NCBI GenBank assembly: GCA_021287065.1
Contig: JAJTBE010000125.1
Span: 26,609-90,608, forward strand
From: Bacillota bacterium
GTDB taxonomy: Bacteria; Vulcanimicrobiota; JAJTBE01
DNA length: 64,000 bases
Direction of reading: 5' to 3'
The position numbers and the translations under genes are program-made. Below the pieces are notes generated by a model. The model was not told the origin of the DNA. It saw only the letters and a program-made list of their open reading frames with translations, and made no database searches. This document shows positions 41,073-49,239 of this stretch, one piece after another (the stretch's first letter is position 1; each line of letters starts with the position of its first letter).

Positions 41073-43530
41073 TTTTCCGTAATTTCTCCTTTTTCTTCTC
41101 TATGGAAGCAGCATAAATTCCTATTACTGTTAAGGCACAAGTCAGTATGAAAAACAGGAGGCTTGCAGCAAAACCTTTCTTCCAGGGCGGGGAATAAGAA
41201 AGCTTAACCTGATTTGTGTTTTCAGGCATTCTGAATCTTATTCTTCCCATATTATCCTTTTCAAAATCAATAATGTTATTTCCTGTGCTCATCTCCAGAT
41301 ATGGGCGGGCAAGAACTCCCACTGTTATTTCATCTCCTGCAGTTAAGCCCGCCGTATCAATAACAGCACCCTGAGTGTCGAAAACCGTATTTATCTGTGC
41401 TTTGGGGTTTTTAGATGCAAATACAACGGGATTAGTATTGAGAAGCTCAAATATGACTATTTCCTGACCGGGGAATTTATAAACTTTTTTCAGGTTCTTA
41501 TTCTTTTCAGATTCATCAATACATTTCTGTTCAAAAGCAAAAACCCACTTTACCCCAAATGCCCTGAGCATATCAAAATCCTTATCGGTTGAATGGTTTT
41601 TGATAGCTTTTCTCATAGGGGCGTACAAGGGAGAATCAATTGCGAAAGGCTCATACCCCCCTGCAGAATTGAGCCTGAAAACTGTGGGATAGTTGAAAGC
41701 TGCCGTATTCTGCAAATTGCTGATTTCTGATCTGAGATAAAAAGGATCCTGTGCGGAAATACTGACAATGCGGTAATTGCTTTTTCCGTCAGGGCTTACA
41801 ATTTTTATAACTTCTTCCGGCATTTTACCAAAAGGCTTATCTGCATACACATAAAATGCATTCAGCGGAGTAAGACAATGATAAAACATCAGGGCGAATA
41901 CAGTAATCGTAACAAATTTTCTGTATTTACAACCATCTTTCAGTTCGTTCAGAACACCTTCAATAATTATTGCCGCACCTATTATCACAAATATATTAAT
42001 AAAGGGAATAAACTTGAATGGGTTTGTAAATTTGCTGAAAACAGGCTGTTTGCTTAGGAGATTCCAGAGAATTCCCGATTTTCCAAGTCCGAATATAAAA
42101 GCAATGAAACCTGTGAACAGCCAGATGTTTTTTCTCACCATTTCAGTAATCTGTGTTTTGTAAAGGAGCATAAAGAAGAACAACAGATATGCGGCAAGAA
42201 AGAAAATTGTGCCGGAGTAATATATTTGAGCGTTGGACGGACTTGAAGCCCATCCGTTAGGGTGATCCGCAGTGCACAAAGGGTAAGGGAAAATAAAAGC
42301 TGCCACTCCCTGCAGGACACCTTCGCCCCAGGTTATCCTTACAAGATCTTTTGTAACAAGGTATTGAGGGACTGCGAGGGGAGCTGCGATTGCAGCACCG
42401 AGAGTTACCGCCGCCGCAGCAAACACAAAACTGCTGAATTTCACTTTTTCAAAAATGAATGACAACCCAGTAATTATGCCAAAAAACATCAGTCCATAAA
42501 CCCACATTTGGGCATTTCCTGCATGAAAAAACAGACCGATTATGACACCGGAAACAACCACCCATTTTAAGCCCGGCTTCCCTTTCAGCAGTTCATAAAT
42601 TATGAAAGCCAGAGCAGGGAGGTAAAATGCAGTGGGCAGCATATAAAACCACGATCTTCCCGCCATCAGTATGAAGCCGGAAAGTATGTATGCTGTTGAG
42701 CCTGCTGATGAAATCAGATCGCTTATTCCCATTTTTCTCAGCAGAAAATACAGCACAACGAATCCGGGGATAAGATGCAAAAATGCAAAAACCTCAAGAA
42801 TAAGGTTCTCATTGCCAAGAAGCGTGTTGGCTATAAAATAGCTTAGATAAAGGGGGATGTAAGTAAGGGCGTAAATCCCCTGATCTATAAGAGGCACTCC
42901 CATATGCTGATATGGATTCCAGGCAGGAAATTTTCCTGAAAGAACAGTCTTTACTCCAAGCAGAACGTCCGGCAGAAACTGAACCAGATTGTCATCACCT
43001 GTAAAAAAATAAGGCTGTTTGATTTCGAGCATAAAAAAGCAGAAAACCGTAAATAATAATCCCCCTGCAAGTCCTTTTTTTAATCCCTTTTCTTTGCTTT
43101 CATATGCAGCTTGTTGTTCGTCTCTCTGCCATACTGCTTTTTGAATTATTTCCTGAACAAAAGGTTTTCTGAAAAGTTCCGCAGCAAAAAGAACCAGAAG
43201 GACCATCAGTGATAAGGAGCCGTAATCCACATCATCCCAAATTCTGAAAATAAGCTGATAGCCAAGGGCTGCAAGCAGAAGAAAGCTCAGGACGGATCTT
43301 TTTTCAAACAACCCCGGTTCCCCATCGGATGTGGCTTTGGATGATTCTCTGTAGAAATACCATAAGGTTGCCAGAAAAGCGATAACAAAAGCAAGCACAT
43401 ACAGAGTGTTTTCATAATACTGCCCGAATAGCTTCTGTGTAAGCACAATGAAAATAATACTCAGGACGCTGAGCCTGACAGTGGTTTTTCTATCCGGTAT
43501 AAAAAAAAGCCGGCTTCCCGGTTTTTCCAT
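41065..43530 (-). CDS. YfhO-family membrane glycosyltransferase, copy 1
   Basis: The 821-residue protein is the upstream YfhO paralogue. It has the same design: acidic loop FFTGDDNLVQFLPDV, FPAWNPYQHMGVPL, DQGIYALTY, multiple membrane segments, an external C-terminal domain and a final helix followed by a basic tail (EKKKEKLRK). The GT-C fold with an acid in the first large external loop implies use of a polyprenyl-phosphate sugar outside the membrane. The gene follows the GT-C/kinase fusion by 12 bases with GGTGA upstream. Confidence 0.87.
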   Translation of the reverse strand: MEKPGSRLFFIPDRKTTVRLSVLSIIFIVLTQKLFGQYYENTLYVLAFVIAFLATLWYFYRESSKATSDGEPGLFEKRSVLSFLLLAALGYQLIFRIWDDVDYGSLSLMVLLVLFAAELFRKPFVQEIIQKAVWQRDEQQAAYESKEKGLKKGLAGGLLFTVFCFFMLEIKQPYFFTGDDNLVQFLPDVLLGVKTVLSGKFPAWNPYQHMGVPLIDQGIYALTYIPLYLSYFIANTLLGNENLILEVFAFLHLIPGFVVLYFLLRKMGISDLISSAGSTAYILSGFILMAGRSWFYMLPTAFYLPALAFIIYELLKGKPGLKWVVVSGVIIGLFFHAGNAQMWVYGLMFFGIITGLSFIFEKVKFSSFVFAAAAVTLGAAIAAPLAVPQYLVTKDLVRITWGEGVLQGVAAFIFPYPLCTADHPNGWASSPSNAQIYYSGTIFFLAAYLLFFFMLLYKTQITEMVRKNIWLFTGFIAFIFGLGKSGILWNLLSKQPVFSKFTNPFKFIPFINIFVIIGAAIIIEGVLNELKDGCKYRKFVTITVFALMFYHCLTPLNAFYVYADKPFGKMPEEVIKIVSPDGKSNYRIVSISAQDPFYLRSEISNLQNTAAFNYPTVFRLNSAGGYEPFAIDSPLYAPMRKAIKNHSTDKDFDMLRAFGVKWVFAFEQKCIDESEKNKNLKKVYKFPGQEIVIFELLNTNPVVFASKNPKAQINTVFDTQGAVIDTAGLTAGDEITVGVLARPYLEMSTGNNIIDFEKDNMGRIRFRMPENTNQVKLSYSPPWKKGFAASLLFFILTCALTVIGIYAASIEKKKEKLRKNA

Positions 43531-43542
43531 AATTCACCTCAT

Positions 43543-45735
43543 TCAGGACATCTTTTTGCCGAGGCAGAACAGGAAAATCAACTCAAGACATCCTTCAAGA
43601 CCATTATCAATATTTTTCAATGATGCAATATCTTCGATTTCCGGTATAGTATCCCTTGCAACGGAAATCAGGTGTGAAGCGGGTACCGTTCCTGAAAGGG
43701 TAATCTTCTGCCATTTTGTATCGATGGGTTCAGTTGAAACATTAAGCCCGCTGCATTCTTCAAGTCTGTTGCATAGTTTTGTAAAATCAAATGAATTAGC
43801 GGCTCTGATTTCGAGATACTTCTCCGGTTCCTTACAGGAATCAAGCATCTCTTCCCTGTTTTTGTAATCCCTGCTGATGATTTCCTCTATTTCCTTTTCG
43901 ATTCCGGAAGCATCCGCGGGAATCCAGCTTATGATAAGATCCGTCAGTTCCATCTGGGGAATGATATATGTCTGGCGATCCTTTTCTCTCTCCTGAGCGC
44001 TTTTCAGTGTCTGTTCAGGTTTGTGGCCCCGTTCGATAAAATCTCTTGTAATTTTCCAGTATATGCGCAAATTGTCATCAGGATTAAGAAAAACCTTCAG
44101 ATCGAATACTTTCCGCATTCCCTCTATATAGAAAGAGTGGAGGCCCTGAAACAGAATAACCTGACTCGGATCCACCATTTCTTCTCTCGTGAATTTGCCT
44201 GTGGTGTGATCATACTGACCTTTTATAATTGATTTTCCTTCTGATAGTGCAATAGCATGGTCCTGCTGCCTGTGGAGGAAGTTTCCCTGAACATCGAGAT
44301 GTGTATATACTTTCCACATCTCATGGCCTCTTGACCATTTGTGATAATCATCGCCTGCAATGACGGTAACTTTCTTTTCGCCGAGGAGCTTGATAATGCT
44401 GTTTGAAAATCTGTCCTTGCCGCTGGCGCTGTCTCCCGCCACTCCAAGGAGGACGGGTTTTGTTCTCAGGTGATAGGTATCGTTGCTTTTCACACCGAAG
44501 AGATACATATTCAGGATTATTCCCGCCAGTGAAGCCTGCATAGCTGTAAATGCAAGGTTTTCGAAGGTTTCCGGTGTTGCGGGTATGATTGAGGCAAGAT
44601 AAACAAAGGGTGTAGGCAGAGATGCGACTGCAGGAGCAATGGTCTTCCAGGCATCAAATATATCAGAAGTTTTTCCTATCCAGAAAAATGTCAGGTAGCA
44701 AAGTGCATAAACATAGTAAGGGAGTGGTCTTGCATCTCTGTCTTTGCACATAAAATAGATCAGAAACGGCAGAGACCAGAGAAAATAACCGTTGGCAGGG
44801 GGCGAAAGGGTGATAAATACGGAAAAGACAATGCCCAGATAGAGCATCAGCAAATCCCAGTTATGTTTTTTGTATGAGATAAATCTGAACCAAAGGAGCG
44901 TTATAGCTCCCGGAGCCAGATAAACTGCCAGTTTGTCAAATCCCATAGATATGGCGAGGGACAAAAACCTTTTCTGTTCGCCGGAAAAATACACCATGCT
45001 GACAAAATTAGGATCTTTCATATACGGCATTACAAAAAACAGGTAAGAGGCAATAGTGATTACACTATCCCTGATAAGGAGAAATGCTGATTTCCGCCGT
45101 TCATACAGATATGCCAGCACAAAGGGGAAGGCGATCCACAGGTGGGATTTTGATGCTAAGGAAATACCATAAATCAGCATTCCCTCAGTGTATTTTTCTT
45201 TTCCGATAAAATACAGTGCAAGGAGAAACAGCGATGTGGGGATTATATCAAGCTGTCCGTGCCAGTAACAGATATAGATAACAAAGGGAGAGCACCAGTA
45301 GTAAAGCAGAATTCTTTTAAGCCTGCCCGGAAACCACTGGAGAAGAATCATACATATCATTATGTCGCAAAACAGAAGGGGAAGCCTCATGACGAAGTAG
45401 TGGAGGCAAGTAGCTGTGAATGTGCCATGCGCAAGGATCGGTGAGAAAATAAAACGGAAAAATGCCATGATATACAGCATAACGGGAGGGTAGGGGAAAT
45501 TGCGGAATTGTCCTATAGATGCGAAATAGTCCCATGGATTGTGGAAGCCTGATTCCACATAATAGTTGAGAAAGGGAACAAAAAGATCACGCATATAATA
45601 TGATGCAAGTATTGAACCAATGATAATTTTTATGACAAGAACAGACCAGAAAACCGGTGAGCGCAGCAACTCCCGGATACTGCCTTCCTGTATTTGTATT
45701 TTTCCGGTTTGATTTTTTTCCGGTTTTCCAGACAT
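43543..45735 (-). CDS. GT-C-like membrane protein fused to a uridine kinase-like P-loop domain
   Basis: The 730-residue protein combines two functions. Residues about 25-415 form a polytopic membrane region of GT-C type, with MRD (D50) in the first external loop and WHGQLDIIP (158-166), resembling polyprenyl-sugar transferases. Residues about 425-640 are a P-loop kinase of the uridine kinase/phosphoribulokinase family: GVAGDSASGKDRFS (431-444, Walker A), GDDYHKWSRG (461-470, substrate region) and YDHTTGKF. A C-terminal part of about 90 residues follows. I know no characterised protein with this fusion. ATG overlaps the preceding stop (TGATG). The kinase may make the phosphorylated unit used by the nucleotidyltransferase. 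Confidence 0.82.
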   Translation of the reverse strand: MSGKPEKNQTGKIQIQEGSIRELLRSPVFWSVLVIKIIIGSILASYYMRDLFVPFLNYYVESGFHNPWDYFASIGQFRNFPYPPVMLYIMAFFRFIFSPILAHGTFTATCLHYFVMRLPLLFCDIMICMILLQWFPGRLKRILLYYWCSPFVIYICYWHGQLDIIPTSLFLLALYFIGKEKYTEGMLIYGISLASKSHLWIAFPFVLAYLYERRKSAFLLIRDSVITIASYLFFVMPYMKDPNFVSMVYFSGEQKRFLSLAISMGFDKLAVYLAPGAITLLWFRFISYKKHNWDLLMLYLGIVFSVFITLSPPANGYFLWSLPFLIYFMCKDRDARPLPYYVYALCYLTFFWIGKTSDIFDAWKTIAPAVASLPTPFVYLASIIPATPETFENLAFTAMQASLAGIILNMYLFGVKSNDTYHLRTKPVLLGVAGDSASGKDRFSNSIIKLLGEKKVTVIAGDDYHKWSRGHEMWKVYTHLDVQGNFLHRQQDHAIALSEGKSIIKGQYDHTTGKFTREEMVDPSQVILFQGLHSFYIEGMRKVFDLKVFLNPDDNLRIYWKITRDFIERGHKPEQTLKSAQEREKDRQTYIIPQMELTDLIISWIPADASGIEKEIEEIISRDYKNREEMLDSCKEPEKYLEIRAANSFDFTKLCNRLEECSGLNVSTEPIDTKWQKITLSGTVPASHLISVARDTIPEIEDIASLKNIDNGLEGCLELIFLFCLGKKMS

Positions 45736-46457
45736 CAGTCTATAAACCTTAATTTAAAAATATACTTCATCATGGCAAGTATGGTCTTATATCGGGAAAT
45801 AAAGCTGAAAGCCCATTTAGACACGCCATGCGCTCTTTTTCCGAATATTACGGGTATGGTCAGGATATTCATATTGGCTTTTTTTGCAAGATATGTAACA
45901 TAAAGATCAAGCTCGAAGCCGTTGGGCGGGTTTTTCATTCTTTCCACATGGGAGCGGTGAAAAACCTTGGGTTGGGCGTTGATATCGGTTAAAACTCTTG
46001 TAAGCACAACAGAAGCCATCATAGACATACCTACGGTAATAATTGAAGGTCCGATTTCCCTGTTGAGCCTTCTGCCTTTTACCATGGCTTTTTTTGGATC
46101 AGGCTGGGCATTGAGAAGATCGTATGCTTTGAAGAGATCTTCTGCCGGACACTGCATATCTGCGTGGGAAAATCCGATGAATTCACCTTGTGCCGATTTG
46201 ATTCCGGTGAAGATACCATGTCCGTATCCGATATTTTTCTCCACCAGAACGGATCTGGCAAATGAATACTCTTCCTTCTTCAGCAGTTCAGCCATAACGG
46301 AAGCGCTGTTGTCGGTGGAACCATTGTTAACAAGGATAAGCTCGGTTTTGACATCATCTCTCATTACCGATGCGTATCTTTCAAGGATTAGCGGAAGATT
46401 TTCCGCTTCGTTATAGCAGGGCAGGACAATAGAAAATTTTATATCGCTCATATTCAT
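45735..46457 (-). CDS. GT2 glycosyltransferase (dolichyl-/polyprenyl-phosphate sugar synthase-like)
   Basis: The 240-residue protein has the GT-A fold of DPM1-type enzymes, which load a sugar onto polyprenyl phosphate: VLPCYNEAENLP (11-22), LVNNGSTDNS (42-51), NIGYGHGIFTGI, and HADMQ (98-102) where DADLQ is usual. The first Asp of the metal motif is thus His98, while D100 is kept. It has no C-terminal membrane segments. It overlaps the nucleotidyltransferase stop (ATGA) and is coupled to the next gene. With the YfhO genes downstream this mirrors the CsbB-YfhO scheme of lipid-linked sugar synthesis followed by transfer outside. Confidence 0.85.
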   Translation of the reverse strand: MNMSDIKFSIVLPCYNEAENLPLILERYASVMRDDVKTELILVNNGSTDNSASVMAELLKKEEYSFARSVLVEKNIGYGHGIFTGIKSAQGEFIGFSHADMQCPAEDLFKAYDLLNAQPDPKKAMVKGRRLNREIGPSIITVGMSMMASVVLTRVLTDINAQPKVFHRSHVERMKNPPNGFELDLYVTYLAKKANMNILTIPVIFGKRAHGVSKWAFSFISRYKTILAMMKYIFKLRFID

Positions 46458-47995
46458 CTTTTCCTGAAGTATTCTTCCCAGTATTCGAATGTTCGCACAT
46501 CATCCGGAACTCCGAAGCACAGATAATGTGTAACATCAAAAATTTTCACATTCAGATTCTGTTCAATCAGAACACCCATCATGGTATCCACATAGAATTC
46601 GCCGTTGGTGCGTAAATTCCGCCTGATAAGTTCTTTTACACCATCAGTGAAGAATTTACCTTTTTTGAAAGAGAATGCACCGACAATTCCGGGATCATTT
46701 TTGGGAGTTTCGCTGAGTGGGATTTTGCATGAAATTCCGGTGGCTTTATCTCCATCTGAGAGAACCCATCCGTACTGTTTGGGTTTCCTGTTGGCATTGG
46801 GATGATTTCTGAATGTCCAGATTACTGCATCGGTATCATCTGATTCCATCAAATCCCTGAACCGTGCTTCATTATAAACCACTGCGGAATCACAGGGGAT
46901 AATATGCAGGGGTTTTTCCGGATCAATTTTATCTTCTGCCAGCATACATGTGCAGGCTTGTCCTTCTGTGGTTTTTTCCACTGTTATGACATCGGTTTTG
47001 CTTCCTTCCTGCTGAAGAACCTGTACCATCTCAGGATTGTCAAGGAATTCCTTACGCAGAACTGCAACCGTGTTCTTCATCAGTGGGAAGCTCTCAAGAG
47101 TCCGTTTAATCATCGGCACTCCGGCTACATCTACCAGAGGCTTGGGCTGGGTGTAACCTTCGTTTCTGAATCTTATTCCTTCGCCGGCGGCAGGCATAAC
47201 GAGAACCCCATCGCAGGCTTTTCTTTCTGCCGGTTTGTTGAAATAGTTGAGGAAATAATCAGACCACTTCAGGTATTCTTCAAGATCCTCAGGAGTGCCC
47301 CACTGCAGAAATTTCTCAAGTTCGTATATATAGACTTTCAGTCCGTCCCGTGCCATCAGATTGTAGGGAAGGCTTGCGTAAAACTCGCCGTTGGTGGTCA
47401 TATTCAGTTTCAGGGCTTCATCATAATACTTTTTCAGCAGCGCTCCTGTTCTGAAATAGTATGTGCCTGCGGAAGCGTATTCATTCATCCTGTTGTCGGT
47501 AAAAGCTTCCTTCTCCCGGATTTCAAGCATATAGTTGTCTTTTTCCCGCATGTATGCATACATAGTGTTGCCGAGGCTGTGTGGGTGGAAACCTCTGTAG
47601 GCGGTTACGCATCCGTCGCACTTTGTTGAAGCCATTGTTCTTTTATAATTCTCATAATCCCACAGAACAGAAAAATCGCAATAATTTACGGTTACAGGTT
47701 CGTTATCATCTATAAAATCAAAAGCTGCAGCAACAGTATGAACGGGACCCAGCTTGTGGGGAGGTATGACGGCTATTTTTGCAGTTGGAACAAGTTTCTT
47801 CAGAAGATCTGTTATGGAATTCTCCTCAACCTGATTCTCCGCAACAATAAAAACAATATTGGTTTCACCGGGGAACATATCGATCACATGTTCGATTATG
47901 GGTTTTCCTTCCACTTCGATAAGAGTTTTTGGAAGGTTGTATCCTGCATTTCTGAATCTTGTGCCCTGTCCGGCCATAGGGATGATTACTTGCAT
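46454..47995 (-). CDS. Tandem sugar nucleotidyltransferase (two NTP-transferase domains)
   Basis: The 513-residue protein contains two nucleotidyltransferase domains in a row. The first (1 to about 245) has AGQGTRF (8-14), LPKTL and NYCDFSV (104-110). The second (about 262-513) has AAGEGIRF (269-276), QPKPL and IPCDSAV (366-372). Both keep the glycine-rich loop, the lysine and an Asp in the CD motif, so both may be active, or one may be regulatory. Such enzymes activate a sugar- or polyol-phosphate with CTP, UTP or GTP. The gene is 30 bases after the aldolase gene. Confidence 0.87.
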   Translation of the reverse strand: MQVIIPMAGQGTRFRNAGYNLPKTLIEVEGKPIIEHVIDMFPGETNIVFIVAENQVEENSITDLLKKLVPTAKIAVIPPHKLGPVHTVAAAFDFIDDNEPVTVNYCDFSVLWDYENYKRTMASTKCDGCVTAYRGFHPHSLGNTMYAYMREKDNYMLEIREKEAFTDNRMNEYASAGTYYFRTGALLKKYYDEALKLNMTTNGEFYASLPYNLMARDGLKVYIYELEKFLQWGTPEDLEEYLKWSDYFLNYFNKPAERKACDGVLVMPAAGEGIRFRNEGYTQPKPLVDVAGVPMIKRTLESFPLMKNTVAVLRKEFLDNPEMVQVLQQEGSKTDVITVEKTTEGQACTCMLAEDKIDPEKPLHIIPCDSAVVYNEARFRDLMESDDTDAVIWTFRNHPNANRKPKQYGWVLSDGDKATGISCKIPLSETPKNDPGIVGAFSFKKGKFFTDGVKELIRRNLRTNGEFYVDTMMGVLIEQNLNVKIFDVTHYLCFGVPDDVRTFEYWEEYFRKR

Positions 47996-48025
47996 TGTTA
48001 CTCCCGTTTATTGTCATTGGTTTTT

Positions 48026-49096
48026 TTATTTCAAAGCTGAACGGAATTTTTCCGATTCCATTCCGGTTATAAAGTCAATTTCTTCCTGAGGAAGTTCCAC
48101 CGGCACACCTCTGCCATTTATCAGTCTTCTTACCATAATATGGGCTGTGAGGGTTTCTTCCATGTTTTTTATGGTTCTGCCTGTGGGTGCTCCTATGATT
48201 ATTCCCTGATTTTTTACAATAAGAATGAATTTTTCGGGAAGATCCGGGAGAGTTTTCCCGTCTGTAGTGAATATCCTTCCGTAGTTATAAACGGCATCGT
48301 CGGGAACCAGCGGGTTTAAAACTGCGGCGGCAAGGTCATTGTCGAAGGCAGCTTCCGTTACGAAACCTTCCGAACTGACATGGAGTGAGCCTGTAAAACC
48401 GGTATTGCGAATCATTGAGGTGATTTCGTCTGTTTTTATCGAAGGCTCATGTCCTTTGGGTTTGAGTTCTCCCAGATAGATTTTAGCGGAAGTTTCCACA
48501 TTGTCCATAAGTCTGGCGGCGTCTTCTGCTGTTTCAGCCCAGCTTACAAAACCGTGGTTGAGGAGGTATATTCCTCCTGATTTTGTGTTCAGTTTGCCAT
48601 ATTCCTTATCCACCATCAGGGCTAATTCGTATCCCGGAGGATAATAATCCACAACAGGGTGGTTGCAGTCGCAAATTGTTTTCAGCAGGTTTACTCCGTC
48701 TTTCATACAAAGGAATGCATTGATGTAAACCGGATGGGTATGGATGACAACTCCGGGCAGAATAGCGTGGAAGCCGGCTTCAATTGAGGGCCTTAGCTGA
48801 TCTGTTATGGCAGCTTTTCCGAGAAGTGTGGAAAACTCATCCTGAATGGCGCTTCTTGATTTATCTGACCTGTCCAGATCCCTGAGGGCAGAAACAGCAG
48901 CATAACGATCTGTTTCCACAAATCCGCCTTCCGGTGAAACTTCGTTCAGGGTGTAACCTGATGCTTTGATGAACATGATTTTTCCATCACTGGATTTGAC
49001 TGATACATTTCCTCCTCCGCCCTGAGTCAGTGTAACATCTGAACCGGCATAACGGGCAGCAAGGAGAAGCTGTTGAATAGTGTGAACTGAATACAA
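48026..49096 (-). CDS. Class II aldolase/adducin-family protein
   Basis: The 356-residue product starts at TTG 49096 behind AGAGGAAG. It shows the class II aldolase fold: LTQGGGGNVSVK (phosphate-binding loop), HTHPVY (zinc histidines) and LLNHGFVSW (third zinc His). Members include fuculose- and rhamnulose-phosphate aldolases and ribulose-phosphate 4-epimerase. Extra C-terminal sequence of about 120 residues makes it longer than FucA (about 215), and no partner dehydrogenase domain is seen. It is the first gene of the eight-gene glycan operon and may make or epimerise the sugar phosphate that is later activated. Confidence 0.85.
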   Translation of the reverse strand: MYSVHTIQQLLLAARYAGSDVTLTQGGGGNVSVKSSDGKIMFIKASGYTLNEVSPEGGFVETDRYAAVSALRDLDRSDKSRSAIQDEFSTLLGKAAITDQLRPSIEAGFHAILPGVVIHTHPVYINAFLCMKDGVNLLKTICDCNHPVVDYYPPGYELALMVDKEYGKLNTKSGGIYLLNHGFVSWAETAEDAARLMDNVETSAKIYLGELKPKGHEPSIKTDEITSMIRNTGFTGSLHVSSEGFVTEAAFDNDLAAAVLNPLVPDDAVYNYGRIFTTDGKTLPDLPEKFILIVKNQGIIIGAPTGRTIKNMEETLTAHIMVRRLINGRGVPVELPQEEIDFITGMESEKFRSALK

Positions 49097-49127
49097 TTTT
49101 CTTCCTCTTCTGGTGAGATAAGCAATA

Positions 49128-49149
49128 ATTCTTATAACGCCATAAGAAT
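49128..49149. promoter_or_regulatory. Inverted repeat ahead of the glycan operon
   Basis: ATTCTTAT-N6-ATAAGAAT is a perfect eight-base inverted repeat, 32 bases upstream of the first codon of the aldolase gene and in the divergent region shared with the phosphotransferase gene at 49240. It may be an operator; the promoter itself is not obvious. Confidence 0.5.
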
Positions 49150-49239
49150 CCTCTATTTAAAGCCGATGGTGAAAAAAAGGGAAAAACCGGGTTTAAAGGG
49201 TATAACTAATACGCGTTACAACTAAATATCGGAGCCGCA

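Noticed and set aside
46904..47629. Plus-strand open frame of 241 codons opposite the tandem nucleotidyltransferase gene
   Set aside because: Antisense shadow without a start signal or recognisable domain.
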